A DNA stretch of 64,000 bases from Fragilaria crotonensis (taxonomy: Eukaryota; Bacillariophyta; Fragilariophyceae; Fragilariales; Fragilariaceae): assembly GCA_022925895.1 (NCBI GenBank), contig JAKSYS010000002.1:1-64000 (forward strand), in the 5' to 3' direction. Below, piece by piece: positions 9,616 to 19,846 of the stretch. The notes under the pieces are model-generated. The model saw only the letters and a list, made by a program, of their open reading frames with translations. It had not been told where the DNA came from and searched no databases. Made by a program: the position numbers and the translations under genes. Every line of letters starts with the position of its first letter. Position 1 is the stretch's first letter.

Positions 9616-12001
9616 CTACCTGACACAGGTCTTCGCCCGAAGTGGGATGCAGTATATGCACCCATCTTTACCCATGACACCTCCTTCAAATTTATCCTTC
9701 GTCCCGATCATGTCGTCACTACATGGAAGTACATCAACATGGTCATCCCGCGGATCAATCTGCAGAACACCCAATGCTCGCTGTGGGATACCGTAGAGAC
9801 ATCCGTCACGTGCGACGAAGCCATTTTGATATTTGTTCTCACCATCCAACAGAAGTGGACCGACCAAGAAGGGTTCATCGGTTGTAACGTCAATCTTCAG
9901 CACTTGTTCTGCGTCACAAGGAAACAAATACACAAATCGCTTGTCAAGAGTGAGGGCGCCACCGAGATACTTGTAGCGACCGTCCTGCGGAATGCGATGG
10001 CGTCCACTCTGCAGAAAGGAAGAATCGCCGACCATGTAGACTTGTTGTGTATTAACGTTGACCACGAGCACCTGGTCAGCGTTGTTTGGCCGTATATTTT
10101 GTCTCCGGCAGCCAAGCCACCATGCCACTTCCATCGTCCTGGTGGTAAAGTAATCCCACCCGGTTGGAAGAGCACGCTGCAGTCGTCGTTGGTTGGGTCA
10201 ATCTTCAAAACCCGACTTCATTATGCGGGATGCCGTATATACATCCATCGCTTCCAACGATTCCTCCGAACCACTTCTGCTTGCCAGCACCGAAGGATGG
10301 GCCAATCTTCCAGACTTTGTTCGTTCGAGGGCAGATTTTCAGCACATAGTGAGCATTTGCAGGAATGCAATATACCATGCCATTCGATGCGAGATTACCA
10401 CCGTGGTAGAGCCACCCGGTCTCGCCTACTTGATGTCCCAACACGTCTTGTCCGAAAGTTGTTATTTCTTGCGTTTCTGGATTGATCTTCAGCACAGAGC
10501 TGGCATTAGAGGGAAGGGCAAGGCAGCATCCCCGAGGGAAATTGGCATCTTCCATTACTTCTTCTGGGACATCCAGACCACGCAACCATTTGAACTTTCC
10601 GTGCATCGGTGGCCCAATCATGTCCATCACTTTGGCGCGCACATCTATTCTCAACACTCTCCGCGCAGATCCAGGAACTCCGTAGATAAAGTCTCCACAA
10701 GACGATGGCATCCCGCCTAGGAATTTATCTTGCCCCACCATTGTACATTCGGTCGAAATGTATTCAAGAAAGGTTGTGGTTTCGCGAATCGGGGGACGTG
10801 CCGCGGTTATGTCTTGCGCAAACCTCACTCCCTGAATCAATGCGCTCTTACGCGCTGGAGTCCATTCGTCCTCCGAGTTTGTGTACGGGACCAAACCGTA
10901 TAACTCTGCTAGTCGTTTACTCACAAGCGGTGGACTTGTTCGAAAGGAACATCGATGATTCGTATTGTCTTGTTTGTGTACATGCCAGCTCTCCACATGA
11001 GGACGATGGTCACCAGTCCGTCGTTGTTTGTAGGCTTCCATCTTCTCCACGTACACTTCCTTGCCAGTCAACGAGGCAGGTTGCATACTGGTGTACGCAA
11101 CTGCTCTGAAACGAGGAGTAGATCCTGATGGAGACAACGCCGCATGCACCAGGTCGGACCGCCATAGGATAACGTCGCCTTTGGCGAGATAGATTCGTTT
11201 CGGCTCCAACGAAAAATCATTTTGAAGTCTATCGATTTCCTCATCGGTCAACGGAACCCAGGAGAACTTTCCACGATAAATGTCCTTCGTCAGTTCTTGG
11301 TGAATATAACCATGGGACCGTGGCCAGCACAGAAAACACCCGTCGACACCTTCTTGTTGATCTTCCAGTGCCACGAGGGATTGGAGCGTTTGAAAACCTC
11401 GAGTCGCGTGCCCTTGATCATAATGCTCTCCTGACGAGATACACTGCTGTTTGGTGCAAACTATGGGTTTTTCGGAAAGCGAATTCAACCAAAAGTCAGG
11501 TGGGCTAAAGTTGTCGCCCTCGGGCGCTGTGGGTCGGTGAAAGGTAAATCCCTCCTTCGAGCAGTGCAACTCTCGTGTCTGGTACAGAGGTTCAAAGAGT
11601 CGTTCGGCAAGCAGTTCTCTTATTTCTCCATGGACCCAACCAGCCCCCTTGGATTGGAACATATCAGAGAATGACTTATAACCAGTGTGTGGGAAAGGAT
11701 CTTTGTCCTCATTTTTTGGATACCAAGTCGAAGGGTCGGTTCGTGAGACCTGGGCGTTGCTCGAATCTTCTACAAAGTTCCAGATCGAGTCGATAGCTCT
11801 AGCGCATTCTTCAGACGTTAAGATCGAATTCAAGATGCAATATCCGTCTGTCATGAGTGACTCTCGAACATGTGAAAGCGGGGAATTCGACGGCAGATAG
11901 GCGAGGAGTGAATCATCCGTGTCGACATCCAGATTGACGCTTTTGATCTCATGCGTTCGCACTGAAGGGGTTTGCGGAACTGTGCAAGCACTCACACTCA
12001 T
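9616..12001 (-). CDS. PhyH-type dioxygenase fused to propeller-like repeats; tail frame-disrupted
   Basis: Residues ~30-340 form a phytanoyl-CoA dioxygenase-like domain of the 2-oxoglutarate/Fe(II) class: HYDQG carries the HxD iron ligands, LVHAALSP the distal His and PRFRAVAY the 2-oxoglutarate Arg. From about residue 415 come repeats of ~45-50 residues with the pattern KF.GG....GCIYGIP..A..VLKIDP, as in large propeller-like repeat families. I count three to four in the open frame that stops at 10205, and about four more further down. The latter lie in two other frames, so there is a one-base frame change near 10215-10220 and another near 10087-10093. The repeats either side still look well preserved, so this is either a recent break or an assembly error. 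The neighbouring sequence down to 9464 may hold a further exon. Substrate unknown. Confidence 0.75.
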
Positions 12002-12489
12002 ATTGGGCCTCTAAAAGCAAACAATTGCTCCAAGATAGTCTGGTCCAACCCTCACACTTCTGAGTCCTCCCAGGCCAACGAGACAGAATAGTGTGAAGCC
12101 ATCAACATATACTCTACGCTCTATGTACGGTAGACCCTGCCAGCGAGATCCAGAGTACCAGTATGGTAAACGCCGCCTACACTAACACTCGAGTTGCGGC
12201 GTCGTACTGTTGTACCAGGGCCAGGTACAGGGTATGTACCCTAGTACTAACGTACGTATTAGTACAACAGTACTTGTGCCGTCCTCCGAGGCAAAGTGCG
12301 CAAATGCGCCTTGCAACACATAAATATGAACTACGACGTATAGTATGACATACCAAGGGAAACGAGAGAGACTTGAGGTATGAGGTATGAATATCGAAAC
12401 TAGCTTTAACTATGCAGGAGTTATGTTGTCCGGCGAATCTCTCTTGACGTCAAAGAAGTATGACGAGTGAACCATGCAGGGCACGAGTT
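12002..12489. promoter_or_regulatory. Spacer upstream of the dioxygenase gene with a palindromic TGACGTCA site
   Basis: The stretch contains one perfect TGACGTCA at 12445-12452 inside the palindrome TTGACGTCAA, a classic bZIP (CRE-type) site. It lies about 440 bp before the dioxygenase start and just after the end of the adjacent bZIP gene. The rest is GTAC-rich spacer with no gene. Confidence 0.35.
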
Positions 12490-13330
12490 CTATACTTCGC
12501 ACAATGACTCCAAGAAGAAGTCATTTTCGTCCTCGATAGGATGTAAATCCGAGAGGGCTTCGAAGAGAAATTCTCCCATTTCCGTGTCATCGATTTCCTC
12601 GCTCGAATCATCAGAAGGAATGTTCACATCAGGAATCGGTGGTGGAGAAGCACTAACATCAGGGATCTTCGCTGCTGGAAGGATATTAGTTTGGTTTTGC
12701 GAGGTGCAAAATCCAATGAGATGGTGATCTGACTCAAGCTGTGGGTCTGGAGATCAATGCCATTATATGTTTGTACTTCTGTTCCACCTTTTCCTGATGA
12801 TGATGGTCATTCAAACTGAAGGAAGAGCGAGGAGACGAGACAGGACTGACAACGGAAGTCAGCTCCGGCGAAGAGATGGGTGAGACAACAGGTTCTGCAA
12901 TGGGTAAGACTTGTGACAGAGTTACAGGAGAGACGGAATCGTTGGATGCAGCGGCAGCAGCCTCGAGCTCAACAATCCGCTTTAAAGCAGCCGCATACTT
13001 GGTCTCTAGAGACCCCAACTGCCCTTCCAACAACTCGATGCGAGCACGAGTTCGTTGACGAGATTCGGCAGCAGATTCTCGGTTTCGCACGCGACGAGCC
13101 TCCTTCCGCCATTCTGTCAACTCATCGCGTGTCATGGAGACACCTGGATCGTAGCGAGCCTGACGTTTGATACCCGTAATGTGCGGTTTCTTAACCCCAC
13201 TTGAATTGGCTTCCTCGGGATCAACGTCGTCGTCGTCGTCGCTGTCTTCGCGACGACGCTTGCTCAACTTGACCTTACGGCGTCGGCGAGCCAGGGCGCT
13301 ACTATCCAAATCACTAGTTTCAACACTCAT
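12490..13330 (-). CDS. bZIP transcription factor A
   Basis: The first exon starts at the ATG 13330. It contains a basic, acidic-patched N-terminus, then RYDPGVSMTRDELTEWRKEA, the basic region RRVRNRESAAESRQRTRARI with the bZIP N-x7-R signature, and a leucine zipper (about residues 96-125). A Ser/Pro-rich stretch follows. The open frame stops at 12734, but the same strand then encodes an acidic segment in a shifted frame (NIPSDDSSEEIDDTEMGEFL ... DENDFFLESLCEV) down to a stop at 12490-12492, which looks like an activation domain in a final exon. The exact intron (somewhere in 12735-12850) was not settled. The basic region closely resembles that of the divergent neighbour at 13917, so they are paralogues. 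Confidence 0.85.
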
Positions 13331-13337
13331 TGTAGGT

Positions 13338-13386
13338 GATTGATGGTCAAGCCTTGAATATGATTGTGGTCACTTGACCATCAATC
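13338..13386. promoter_or_regulatory. Perfect 14-bp inverted repeat just upstream of bZIP A
   Basis: Arms at 13338-13351 and 13373-13386 (GATTGATGGTCAAG and its reverse complement) are identical, with a 21-bp loop, only 8 bp before the bZIP A start codon. It may be a 5'UTR hairpin or an operator with two TTGAC/GGTCAA half sites. Confidence 0.45.
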
Positions 13387-13916
13387 GAGTTGTGCGCGGC
13401 ATGATGGGGTCGTGGAAGAGTGGACTCTCGTCGAACCTCTGGTTGAGATTCATTACTAGGGGGCTACATGGGAATGTGTAGAATTTGCCACGCGGCAATT
13501 CGACCGATGACTGCTACACAGCATGCGTGCAATTTACAACATTGTTCGAGGCTCGATTGAAGAGGTCGCATTTCGAACTCTGTGCCACCTCAGAACCGCT
13601 CTGAACTTTGAACTTCTTGAACTATAAAAACTAAAACCCAAGTCTTGCTGCTCTTCAAGTGTTCTTGTGGATGTGTCGTTTCACGTCAATTCGATAAGGA
13701 AACTGGTTTCTTTGGCTGTGTGTTCTTTCTTGTGAAAAGCGGGTCTGCGTTCCGACATGCGTCAAGCCTCAACGTGGAGCGACGACCTCCTTCCAGAGGG
13801 AAGCATATCAACGTCATTGAACTGACACTCAACAGTCATACATTATCATTTACGTTCTGCCCCAGACATCTGATAGATTATATCGAACAATATCTTTTGG
13901 CGCGAGAGTCGTGAAA
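13387..13916. promoter_or_regulatory. Shared intergenic region between two divergent bZIP genes
   Basis: About 590 bp separate the two bZIP start codons (13330 minus, 13917 plus). It must hold both promoters. No further gene seen. Confidence 0.5.
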
Positions 13917-14471
13917 ATGACGGAAAACAACGATCCTGCCGCTGCTCGCAAGAGACGAAAGGAGATAATGCAATCTCTGCGAGCAGAAAACTGTTCCAAG
14001 AAAGAAGCTGAGGCGGCAGCGGCGGCTGCGGCTGCCGCAGCTGCAGCGGCAGAAGATGTTCTTCCTCCCAAGAAACGCAAAATGAAGAAAGAGGCTGCTG
14101 CCGCGGCTGCGGAAGCCAAGGACGCTGTCAACGAGGAACGTGCTGAGCTCGATCGCGATGACCGCTATGATTCGTCCGGTGAAAATCAATACGACTCATC
14201 TGGCGACAATAAAAAGATGCAAATTCGATACGATCCTGAGATCCCAATGAGTAAGGAACAATTGGCCGCATGGCGTCGAGAAGCGCGACGAGTTCGGAAC
14301 CGCGAATCGGCAGCCGCCTCCCGGCAACGGATTCGAGATCGGATCACTGAATTGGAAATCGAGCGGGACGAGTGGAAAACGCGATTTGTGCAGGCAACGG
14401 ATCGATTGGCTCATTTGGAAAGGTTGGCGCGTGGTGGTGATGCCGGGAGCAGCGTAAATGGTGATGAATAA
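13917..14471 (+). CDS. bZIP transcription factor B
   Basis: The ATG at 13917 gives 184 residues; an in-frame GTG at 13911 is not needed. The N-terminus is rich in basic residues and contains an uninterrupted alanine run (about 13 Ala) and a second shorter one. YDPEIPMSKEQLAAWRREAR leads into the basic region RRVRNRESAAASRQRIRDRI and a zipper (ELEIERDEWKTRFVQATDRL). The block from RYDP to the zipper parallels the gene on the opposite side (RYDP..M..(D/E)(E/Q)L..WR(K/R)EARRVRNRESAA.SRQR), so the pair came from an inverted duplication or a duplication followed by inversion. The protein is short and has no acidic tail like its partner. It may work as a heterodimer with it. Confidence 0.88.
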   Translation: MTENNDPAAARKRRKEIMQSLRAENCSKKEAEAAAAAAAAAAAAAEDVLPPKKRKMKKEAAAAAAEAKDAVNEERAELDRDDRYDSSGENQYDSSGDNKKMQIRYDPEIPMSKEQLAAWRREARRVRNRESAAASRQRIRDRITELEIERDEWKTRFVQATDRLAHLERLARGGDAGSSVNGDE

Positions 14472-14601
14472 TTGGCATGCATCGGCAGAGTGGGCAAGTG
14501 AACATGATCACAAAGAAGTGCAATTTGGGGTGAAGACAGTTAAAGATGTGAAATTATTCATAGAAAGGTTTTGAAAAAAGTGTTGTTCAATAACATCACT
14601 T

Positions 14602-15233
14602 TCATCGTGCGTCGCCCAGCAGCCTTCTTTGAATCACATTGTTGATCAAGCCGACGTCAATGTCGCAGATTTCCGGCAGCCCACCACTGACCATGAATGC
14701 AAGAATGAGTAGCATCGAACATTCTTTAAAGTGCATTGACTTCGAGGAACTTACTCGTCTGAAACCGTGGGAATGCCTACCGATTGAGGCTTCGAGTGTT
14801 CATCCCACATGGTGTGGATCGAGTCAGGTTTTGGCGCGATCGATGCATTCATAGCCGCATTGAGAAACAGAATCGACACCAGAATGCACACGAGTGAAGT
14901 TGGGATGTAAATATACCACGCCTTGGGTGCATAGTTTACGTCCCTGAAATATCCACGAGTCGTCAGATTTTCATCATATCATATGTGGCAATTGTGATGG
15001 TTCATCCTGCACTGGATACTCCAGCAACTTACCATTCTTCAAGGGTTTCTTCTGGTAATGCAAGCCATAACGTGTAAACTATTATCAGCGAAAGTGTAAA
15101 GAAGTGGAGAACAAAGCCGCAGTTCTAACGAACAGGACGAATAAGGAACATCGTAGAACACCGGATATGTGGCTCCAAAAGGAAAACTCACCTCCAATGG
15201 TGAAACATCTCGCTTTCGAATCGAACTTGACAT
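14602..15233 (-). CDS. PIGP: PIG-P, subunit of GPI-GlcNAc transferase (four exons)
   Basis: Exons 15192-15233, 15033-15124, 14755-14943 and 14602-14686 have GT-AG borders and add to 408 nt, exactly 136 codons with the stop. The protein (135 aa) has the PIG-P plan: first membrane segment CGFVLHFFTLSLIIVYTLWL with LPEE after it, then APKAWYIYIPTSLVCILVSI as the second membrane segment (compare the family's P.KYWA..LP.YL), the diagnostic DSIHT, and an end block GGLPEICDIDVGLINNVI that corresponds to the family's IP.I.DI.IS.VN motif. PIG-P sits in the ER in the complex that adds GlcNAc to phosphatidylinositol, the first step of GPI anchor synthesis. The small exons hide it from ORF-based gene calling. 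Confidence 0.88.
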
Positions 15234-15629
15234 GCTGTAGTGGTTGTTATGGACAGATAAAGAGATGTGTAGCAACACCGATCACGGCCGCTTGTGCTTG
15301 ATCAAGGATCACGTACGAGTACTTGTATCACGTATCTCAACCATCAGTGGCAATGTGGCAATGTGATCGTGGTCCTGTCACGGCTCTGAGTACAGTACTG
15401 ACGTAGCAGTACTGATGGGTTTTAGGGTAGGGGGTACGACCGTATGCATACCAACGCCTAGGCAACGTATTCGACCTACGAGGCTATGTACGAGGGAGCT
15501 AGAACTAGGTGCTATGATACAGTACAAAAAAATGTGATTTACCGGCTACCGTTAAATACTTTGATTTGAATTCGTCATGAGTCCCTTTCGGTGACTGGTC
15601 CCTCCATCCGACAAAATGAATGATAAGCA
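15234..15629. other. Intergenic between divergent PIG-P and RING-BRCT genes
   Basis: About 400 bp shared upstream region, GTAC-rich, with no gene and no clear motif. Confidence 0.4.
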
Positions 15630-17672
15630 ATGACCACGGCTGCGATGATTGCATGTGGAGATGCAGTCAACCAGCCGCCCATCATCAATATTGTTGAGCT
15701 CAATCCTGCAATTCAGAGTCTCAAAGATGCCCTTTCGTGCGCGTCTTGTCACCAAGTGGTTGTCAAAGACCTTCAAATCCATTTGTGCTGCGGTGGTGCT
15801 GGCAGGTACTGTCGTCCCTGCAGTAATGGCCTATCGCATTGTCTAGTTTGCGATGAGCCACTTGTATCACCCATGAGGTCGTTGGACCAAATTTTTGCCG
15901 CTATGATCGGCGCAACTTCTCAGCCTTCATCTGGCACCTTGTTGTCGCTTCTCCAAAAAATGGTGGACCACCATCAGAATGACATGCCAGGCGTTAGAGG
16001 GACTGATACACAATCACGGTCGGCTCAGATCCAGCCAACCCAATCATGCGTGGACGCCCTGGATTCGAAAAGGCCTCTGCGGTCCCCAACCAACAAGAAG
16101 AAGCGATTGTTTCGAGAAGTTCAAAATCTTACGACCGTGGGAACGGCTGCGACTTACCGGTTGGAAGAAAGTCCCAAGAAATCGAAGAATACACCTGCCG
16201 AAACGAATACCCGGATTTCGCCAACACAGCCATCTAGAAGTCAACCGCGGAAGTCGTCGAATGTCTCCAAGCACTATGAGACTTCGGACAACAGATGCCG
16301 CCACCGCGGGCAAGGGTGTCAACTAGACGCAAGTACATTGTCGAACGCGTTCTCAACTTCGTCTTCTTGTGAAAATCAATTGCAATCCATGGCAAATACA
16401 ATGCCTTCCACAATGCCATCAACTTATGATTTGGCTCATCGCCTAGATAGGGCCGCGTCGATTGCAGCCTCCTCTGGTAATGTAGCCGACCAAAGTCCAT
16501 CGTTGTCGCCACCGTTGATACAATGTTCCTCGACACCATTTGGTTCACTTCCTGACACGATGGATTTTGCTCGCCATTTATCAGATATCAAGTCCTCGAA
16601 ACCGCTGCAAAGTGGCAGAAATACGGCTGCCTTGACAACGGAGGAAAGCTTTGTTCAAACGTCGATGTCGCTAACTGAGGTTTCACCTCGCGGTGACAGG
16701 TTACATGAAAACGAGTCCCGTCCCAAGATTTGTCCCCCGACGACTTCAGAAGTTAGTTCATTCTCGACATTACCCGTGGATTCTCTGCCTTGCACGTTGA
16801 ATTTTGTTCGGAAGCTTCCTATAACACAATATGGTGGGTCCTTGCCTATCCGAGTCCCCGTTGTGGTGGCGGTTGAGACTATCACTCAAGACCAAGCAGA
16901 ACTCTGTCGGCGAACTGAAGGCCAAATACAGTTTGTACAACGTATCTGTCGAAGTACAATGGATCTGGATGACTGTGTGGTACTGCCAAGCCACTTTCTA
17001 GCGTCGGCCTCCGACGAGAAGGCGCGGACCTGCGCTCGAACGTATGAATATCTGAAGGCAATGGCACTTGGACTTTGTATTGTAGGCGCATCATGGATTG
17101 AGGATCAAGATGATACAAAACATGGAATATGGGGTGATTCGCAGCTTGCGCAACGAGCAACTGAGGTCATGAATGGAAATGACAAGAGTCCATACTCGTG
17201 GCTTGAGTCGGCGGACTGGTGGGGAACGAGTCAAGGCCCGTGCTGGAGCGCCTCCAGAAGAGCCAAGAATGCCGAACAACTGTTGGACGGATTGCTGGTG
17301 CGAATACTTCCATCTTGTACCACCAGTAGTCCACCATCCTTGTTAGAAGCAGAACAAGCAGAGCTGCTATGTCTCCTAACTGGAGCAACCTGTATTCTGT
17401 CCTTGGATGAAGATCGCAGCGCCTTTGACCTAGATGCAGACGGAGAGAAACGGATCCTACTCGTTCCAGATGGCTTTTCACGTGAAACAATCACACAATT
17501 ACTGTATTGCACTCAAGCAGGTCTACCGCAAGGCGCCACGATTGAAAACAGGATACTGTGGCAAGGGAAGCGTGCGGCTTTAATCCTGACGGAATCTTGG
17601 TTGATAGACAGCATCTCGGCTCAAGTTGTTGCGCCCTTGCCCCTATACGCAATCGGAATTCTGCGATGGTAG
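15630..17672 (+). CDS. RING finger plus C-terminal BRCT protein (BRCA1/BARD1-like)
   Basis: A 680-residue single-exon protein. Near the N-terminus (about residues 37-78) is a RING: CASCHQ, CCGGAGRYCRPCSNG, HCLVCDEP, preceded by a helix (NPAIQSLKDAL) as in BRCA1 and BARD1. The middle 350 residues are Ser/Pro-rich and low in structure. The C-terminus has a BRCT repeat (about 425-515) with RTYEYLKAMALGLCIVGASW, the usual T.KYL.A...G..IV...W, and a second, weaker one (about 565-680) ending in the helix ALILTESWLIDSI. RING plus tandem BRCT is the arrangement of BRCA1-type ubiquitin ligases in double-strand break repair. Ankyrin repeats of BARD1 are absent. Exact orthology is inferred. Confidence 0.8.
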   Translation: MTTAAMIACGDAVNQPPIINIVELNPAIQSLKDALSCASCHQVVVKDLQIHLCCGGAGRYCRPCSNGLSHCLVCDEPLVSPMRSLDQIFAAMIGATSQPSSGTLLSLLQKMVDHHQNDMPGVRGTDTQSRSAQIQPTQSCVDALDSKRPLRSPTNKKKRLFREVQNLTTVGTAATYRLEESPKKSKNTPAETNTRISPTQPSRSQPRKSSNVSKHYETSDNRCRHRGQGCQLDASTLSNAFSTSSSCENQLQSMANTMPSTMPSTYDLAHRLDRAASIAASSGNVADQSPSLSPPLIQCSSTPFGSLPDTMDFARHLSDIKSSKPLQSGRNTAALTTEESFVQTSMSLTEVSPRGDRLHENESRPKICPPTTSEVSSFSTLPVDSLPCTLNFVRKLPITQYGGSLPIRVPVVVAVETITQDQAELCRRTEGQIQFVQRICRSTMDLDDCVVLPSHFLASASDEKARTCARTYEYLKAMALGLCIVGASWIEDQDDTKHGIWGDSQLAQRATEVMNGNDKSPYSWLESADWWGTSQGPCWSASRRAKNAEQLLDGLLVRILPSCTTSSPPSLLEAEQAELLCLLTGATCILSLDEDRSAFDLDADGEKRILLVPDGFSRETITQLLYCTQAGLPQGATIENRILWQGKRAALILTESWLIDSISAQVVAPLPLYAIGILRW

Positions 17673-18078
17673 CGATTTCTGAGGAATTACTTATGTCGTG
17701 AGGCTAGGTATACCTATGTGATGAATTTTGACAGGGGACATCTCCTCGAGGCGAAAACCAACATGACAGCTGTCACTGGTACTGTCATCCCTCAATGCAC
17801 AATATGGTCACAGCACGAAATTCACAGAATCAAATACCAAGGTCACTTAAAAGGCGAGGTAGCGTCTGAAACCATAGTCTCAATTTGCGATTATTCAACT
17901 AGAGTCAAACATTTCAATGATGCGTAGAGAAACACTGAGAGCTTTTGGATCGTTCCACGATTCCGAGCATCCAAACGTCGTTGACGGACTCAGCTGCGTC
18001 ATCTCGAAGTGACGATTGAGCAATGAATTTCACCAGAGATCCCTTACCAGACGAAGCCGCATCTGTCGACTCCGGAGG
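17673..18078. other. Convergent 3' spacer
   Basis: About 400 bp between the ends of two convergent genes. No gene or RNA seen. Confidence 0.4.
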
Positions 18079-19200
18079 CTAGGCTGCCGATGCTTGCGGT
18101 TCATAGATTCGAGTAATGTCCTGCTCCGTGCAAGGCATCCCTGTGAGGGGGCATGTTTTATGTTCGCGCACATACAGTACCAAACACTTGTGACAAAAGA
18201 CAAATCCGGATCGAGAAGCCGATGGCGCAATCCATGGTTGTTGGCACAGGGGGCACACACCACTCGAGTCAGGGATGCGAATTCGATGTCGAGGATCCAG
18301 TTTAAATGGTGGAGGGGGTGGTGGGGGAGGAGTGAGTGCTGGGATTTGATGCTGCTGTTCCTCCTGACGAATGTGCTGTAAAAGTTGATGGAACCAACCC
18401 ATCATTGCAGTCGACGACAGGACCCAGAATGCAGCCCGTCGGATACTTGGGATCCACTTTTCTAGAGCCCGATTCATTGGACTTGGACTTGGATCAGGAA
18501 TTTGGCTAACAATATCATCATGAGTCAACCGTCTCACTGCGATTCTCAGCAAATGAGACAGCGGATGAAAGTACACACTCTTTCCTAACAAATAGAGGAA
18601 CTGGTAGGCCAGCACAGTTCCATTCTGAGTCATCCGTAGGTACGGATACATCTTAAGGAAGAAATCTCGAAACTGCGACCGACGAGTCGCGGTCGAACGC
18701 GTCCACTTTCGAAAAATATCCTCCATTTTTTCGTCCACGTACCAGCTCAAGGCCATCGACAAAGCGAGTCTCGTTCTGTCGTGAGGAGTCATGGATTCCA
18801 AGCGATTGCCGGGGTGTACTTTGACTCGCACACCACCGTAGATTGATTCCGACATGGTCGCTGACGATCCCGCGATACAACGTCGCTCGATCAAGTAGGT
18901 AATCAAGAATCGTACTTCAGGCCCGTACTTTTTGACGAGGAATTCCACGAAATGTAGCATCCGATTGAGCAACTTTCTCAGCAAGGTATTGGATCCGTGA
19001 GTCCTTTGCTGGGAAGCAAGGTGAGCCATATTTTCAAGGCCATCCTTGAGAGCTTTCTGAGCCGATCGCTGAGCTTCCTCGATCAACATCATTTCATAAA
19101 ACGAAGGAAGCGGTGAGAAGGGATTCATTGCAACCTCCTCGGTCAACAGCGCTCCCACGGTTGTGGGGATTGCGGGGTTCAGAATCTCATCGAATGACAT
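18079..19200 (-). CDS. PEX12: Peroxin-12 (PEX12), peroxisomal RING ubiquitin ligase subunit
   Basis: The 373-residue protein starts with LPSFYEMMLIEEAQRSAQKA, matching the conserved (R)PS.FE...E start of PEX12. Family features follow: a YGPEVRFLITYLIERR region, SATMSESIYGGVRVKV (the SFSE..YG motif), and membrane helices about residues 205-225 and 260-285. A proline run comes before the C-terminal RING-like domain (316-357): CPLCQQPWIAPSASRSGFVF then CHKCLVLYVREHKTCPLTGM. As in other PEX12 proteins only some zinc ligands are present. PEX12 works with PEX2 and PEX10 in the peroxisome membrane to ubiquitinate the import receptor PEX5. Confidence 0.9.
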   Translation of the reverse strand: MSFDEILNPAIPTTVGALLTEEVAMNPFSPLPSFYEMMLIEEAQRSAQKALKDGLENMAHLASQQRTHGSNTLLRKLLNRMLHFVEFLVKKYGPEVRFLITYLIERRCIAGSSATMSESIYGGVRVKVHPGNRLESMTPHDRTRLALSMALSWYVDEKMEDIFRKWTRSTATRRSQFRDFFLKMYPYLRMTQNGTVLAYQFLYLLGKSVYFHPLSHLLRIAVRRLTHDDIVSQIPDPSPSPMNRALEKWIPSIRRAAFWVLSSTAMMGWFHQLLQHIRQEEQQHQIPALTPPPPPPPPFKLDPRHRIRIPDSSGVCPLCQQPWIAPSASRSGFVFCHKCLVLYVREHKTCPLTGMPCTEQDITRIYEPQASAA

Positions 19201-19846
19201 GTTAGTGATACGTTATCTTTGTATCCTTGATATTGAAGTGAACGACGTTGGATGATCAAAGGCTTTGTCGTCCCCCCATGGTAAAGGCGATGACTCTCGG
19301 CTTGCAGCTCTCAAGGCGATTACATGAGACAAGCGACAAGTCATGCAACACTGTCTTGTTGAGCGCCAGAAGCACCATTATACTCGGAGTCTACTCGGCG
19401 AACTGAGTAACAGTAGCCAGTTCCAGTACCAGCTACTACGGTAGGGTACTGAGTACCATGATAGGAAGGACGAGAACACTGTACTGTAAACTGAGTACTG
19501 GAGATTCCGGTACTCGTAGACTGTAGACCTAAAAATGCGGGTATATAACGGCAATTTCGCAACGTCATTCCCAATGCTTGACAGAGAATCGAGCTTTCAC
19601 TGGAGTGCACTGAGCACTCCACGGTAGTACGAGGGGGTACTGCAAGTCTAGCACGCAAAGCCGTCGAAAAAACTTCCCTCCACCTCAGATCATTTCTTGG
19701 ATTCTTTTCGACGGGCGTAGGGTGCTAATCCTGTGTTTCGTTTTTGGTTTGCTCTTGACAGAAAGGGTTGCTCGACCCTCGACCAGCCTTACAACAAAGC
19801 AACAAAAGTTTGTGATAGTTGTTGATACCCAAGCGTCGAGGTCAGA
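19201..19846. other. Divergent intergenic region between PEX12 and RAD16-like genes
   Basis: About 650 bp, with many GTAC/AGTAC words around 19380-19640. It should contain both promoters. No gene seen. Confidence 0.4.

Noticed and set aside
9574-10485. 303-codon plus-strand open frame
   Set aside because: It is the complement of the propeller repeats of the dioxygenase gene, and the minus strand shows the family motifs.
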